DNA from: JBFWVR01 sp050246635 | GTDB lineage: Bacteria; Acidobacteriota; Vicinamibacteria; Vicinamibacterales; UBA2999 | DNA length: 64,000 nucleotides | Direction: 5' to 3' | NCBI GenBank assembly: GCA_050246635.1 | Contig: JBFWVR010000003.1 | Location: 62,001-126,000, forward strand | Part shown: piece after piece, positions 63,174-64,000 of the stretch | How positions within the stretch are numbered: the first letter of the stretch is position 1 | How the letters are laid out: every line of letters starts with the position of its first letter | The notes under the pieces: model-generated | Databases searched by the model: none | Told to the model about the DNA's origin: nothing | Seen by the model: only the letters and a program-made list of their open reading frames with translations | Translations under genes and position numbers: made by a program

Positions 63174-63927
63174 CGCCCGCCTTCGCAGCCGAGCGCGTTG
63201 CGCTCGGCTGCTTCGGCGCGGCCGTGGGCTCCGGGGCCGGCCTGGGAGCCCATGGGTAGCTGACGCACAGGCGCTTGAGCGGGCAGACGAGGCAGGCGGG
63301 CTTGCGGGCCGGGCACTGCATCGCGCCGAAGTCCATCAGCGCCTGGTTGAAGTCGAAGACGTTGACGCGGCTCGGCACGAGCGCCTCGGACAGGGCCCAG
63401 AGCCGCTTCTTCATCTGGTGGCTCTTGATGTCGCCGCTCCCGACGAACACCCGGTAGAGCACGCGGGCGACGTTGGTGTCGAGGATGGCCGCACGCTCGC
63501 GGAACGCGAAGCTGCGGATCGCGCCCACCGTGTATTCGCCCAGGCCCTTGAACGACAGCAGCGTCTCCGCGTCGGACGGCAGTTGCCCGCCGAAGCGCGC
63601 GACCGACTCCCGGGCGATCGAGTGGAGGCGACGCGGCCGGATGTTGTAGCCGAGCGGCCGCCACGTCTCCGCGACCTGGTCCTCGGGCGCCTCGGCCAGC
63701 GCGGCCAGCGACGGGTACTTGTCCAGCCACTCGTGGTACTTCGGCAGCACGCGGTCCACCTGCGTCTGCTGCAGCATCACCTCCGACACGAGGATGTGGT
63801 ACGGGTCGTCCGTCACGCGCCACGGCAACGCGCGGCCGTTGGCGCGATACCAGGCCAGCAGCAGGCGGCGGAAGCGCTGGCGGGCGGCGGGCGGCGGGAG
63901 CGGTGGTGGCGTGGTGCGGGTCGGCAC
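63127..63927 (-). CDS. mutY: A/G-specific adenine glycosylase MutY, short form
   Basis: 266 aa. Catalytic Glu in SEVMLQQTQVDRVLPKY, helix-hairpin-helix LLSFKGLGEYTVGAIRSFAF and catalytic Asp in AAILDTNVARV; the 4Fe-4S loop CPARKPACLVCPLKRLC (C-6-C-2-C-5-C). The C-terminal 8-oxoG-sensing NUDIX-like domain of typical MutY (about 350 aa) is absent; the end is a basic Pro/Arg tail. GTG 63927 starts it. Convergent overlap of 47 bp with the aminotransferase. Confidence 0.88.
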   Translation of the reverse strand: MPTRTTPPPLPPPAARQRFRRLLLAWYRANGRALPWRVTDDPYHILVSEVMLQQTQVDRVLPKYHEWLDKYPSLAALAEAPEDQVAETWRPLGYNIRPRRLHSIARESVARFGGQLPSDAETLLSFKGLGEYTVGAIRSFAFRERAAILDTNVARVLYRVFVGSGDIKSHQMKKRLWALSEALVPSRVNVFDFNQALMDFGAMQCPARKPACLVCPLKRLCVSYPWAPRPAPEPTAAPKQPSATRSAAKAGVTPPRPRRRRPAPGR

Positions 63928-63966
63928 AGGGACGTGTGGATCACCGGACAGGCCGGACGCCGGCCG

Positions 63967-63972
63967 TATAAT
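63967..63972 (+). promoter_or_regulatory. consensus -10 box of the truncated last gene, leaderless spacing
   Basis: TATAAT, 7 nt before GTG 63980. CGGACA (63945-63950) with a 16-nt spacer is a possible -35. Confidence 0.6.
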
Positions 63973-63979
63973 CGGGACA

Positions 63980-64000
63980 GTGAAAATTTACACAAAAACG
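63980..64000 (+). CDS. 5' end of a PduO-type ATP:cob(I)alamin adenosyltransferase
   Basis: Only seven codons are inside the window: GTG AAA ATT TAC ACA AAA ACG, giving MKIYTKT. That is the very conserved start of PduO-type adenosyltransferases (MKIYTKTGDxGxT), which make adenosylcobalamin. A perfect TATAAT ends 7 nt upstream, so the message would be leaderless. Identification rests on seven residues. Confidence 0.55.

Overview
The window looks like a chromosomal piece of a high-GC acidobacterium, most likely of the Vicinamibacteria/Luteitalea type. The evidence is indirect: two very large orphan MacB/FtsX-type permeases each preceded by a PadR regulator (the ADOP arrangement known from Acidobacteria), a TonB-dependent receptor with an N-terminal carboxypeptidase-regulatory domain, a propeller-type sensor kinase, frequent GTG starts with 4-nt GTGA gene overlaps, and many intergenic 'word' repeats. 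No rRNA, tRNA or CRISPR array was seen.

Layout. 1-5.6 kb (minus): an SNF2/RapA-like DEAH helicase followed by a large Eco57I-type adenine methylase, a probable phage-defence pair resembling the drmD-drmMI start of class 1 DISARM; the rest would lie outside the window. 5.7-12.9 kb: a membrane protein and two PadR-ADOP cassettes sharing a 655-bp block with no visible difference. 13-17.6 kb: an orphan CpaE/MinD ATPase, an Smr-QueF pair, an HU-like protein and an NtrC-type activator with a degenerate receiver. Two 138-bp copies of a multi-hairpin repeat with covarying stems flank the Smr/QueF/HU genes. 17.9-20.7 kb: dihydrolipoyl dehydrogenase and a 2-oxoacid dehydrogenase E2. 20.7-25.9 kb: a response regulator, a propeller histidine kinase and a secreted collagen-like protein. 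26-35.9 kb: lipB, a DUF5808-like membrane protein, an ECF sigma factor, a PA-domain-only protein, a degenerate malate-dehydrogenase-like protein, a barrel-like outer-membrane protein, an NTF2-like protein, an SDR, threonine dehydratase, a receiver-like protein, a metallo-beta-lactamase-fold hydrolase and an FHA protein. 36-45.6 kb: a MacA-like protein with two MacB-type permeases but no ATPase, an acyl-activating/ACP/acyltransferase fusion, an alpha/beta hydrolase and YgfZ. 45.6-50.3 kb: a VapBC pair, two paralogous LecA-like secreted proteins around a ChbG/YdjC deacetylase, and a NUDIX hydrolase.

50.3-63.2 kb looks like one catabolic locus. A MerR-XRE-cupin regulator heads a minus-strand operon (P1/NylC-like peptidase, sodium-solute symporter, SDR, tartrate/D-malate-type dehydrogenase). 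Divergent from it run a semialdehyde dehydrogenase (mmsA), a TonB-dependent receptor, an M20 deacylase and a class III aminotransferase. A perfect 9-3-9 palindrome sits between the two arms. Inferred role: uptake, cleavage, transamination and oxidation of oligomers or N-acyl forms of beta/omega-amino acids. The window ends with mutY and the first seven codons of a PduO-type cobalamin adenosyltransferase.

Two genome-wide traits stand out. Several genes have a -10-like hexamer 6-9 nt from the start codon, which suggests leaderless mRNAs. The intergenic DNA is largely made of short dispersed repeats that form hairpins and sometimes supply the last codons of genes.
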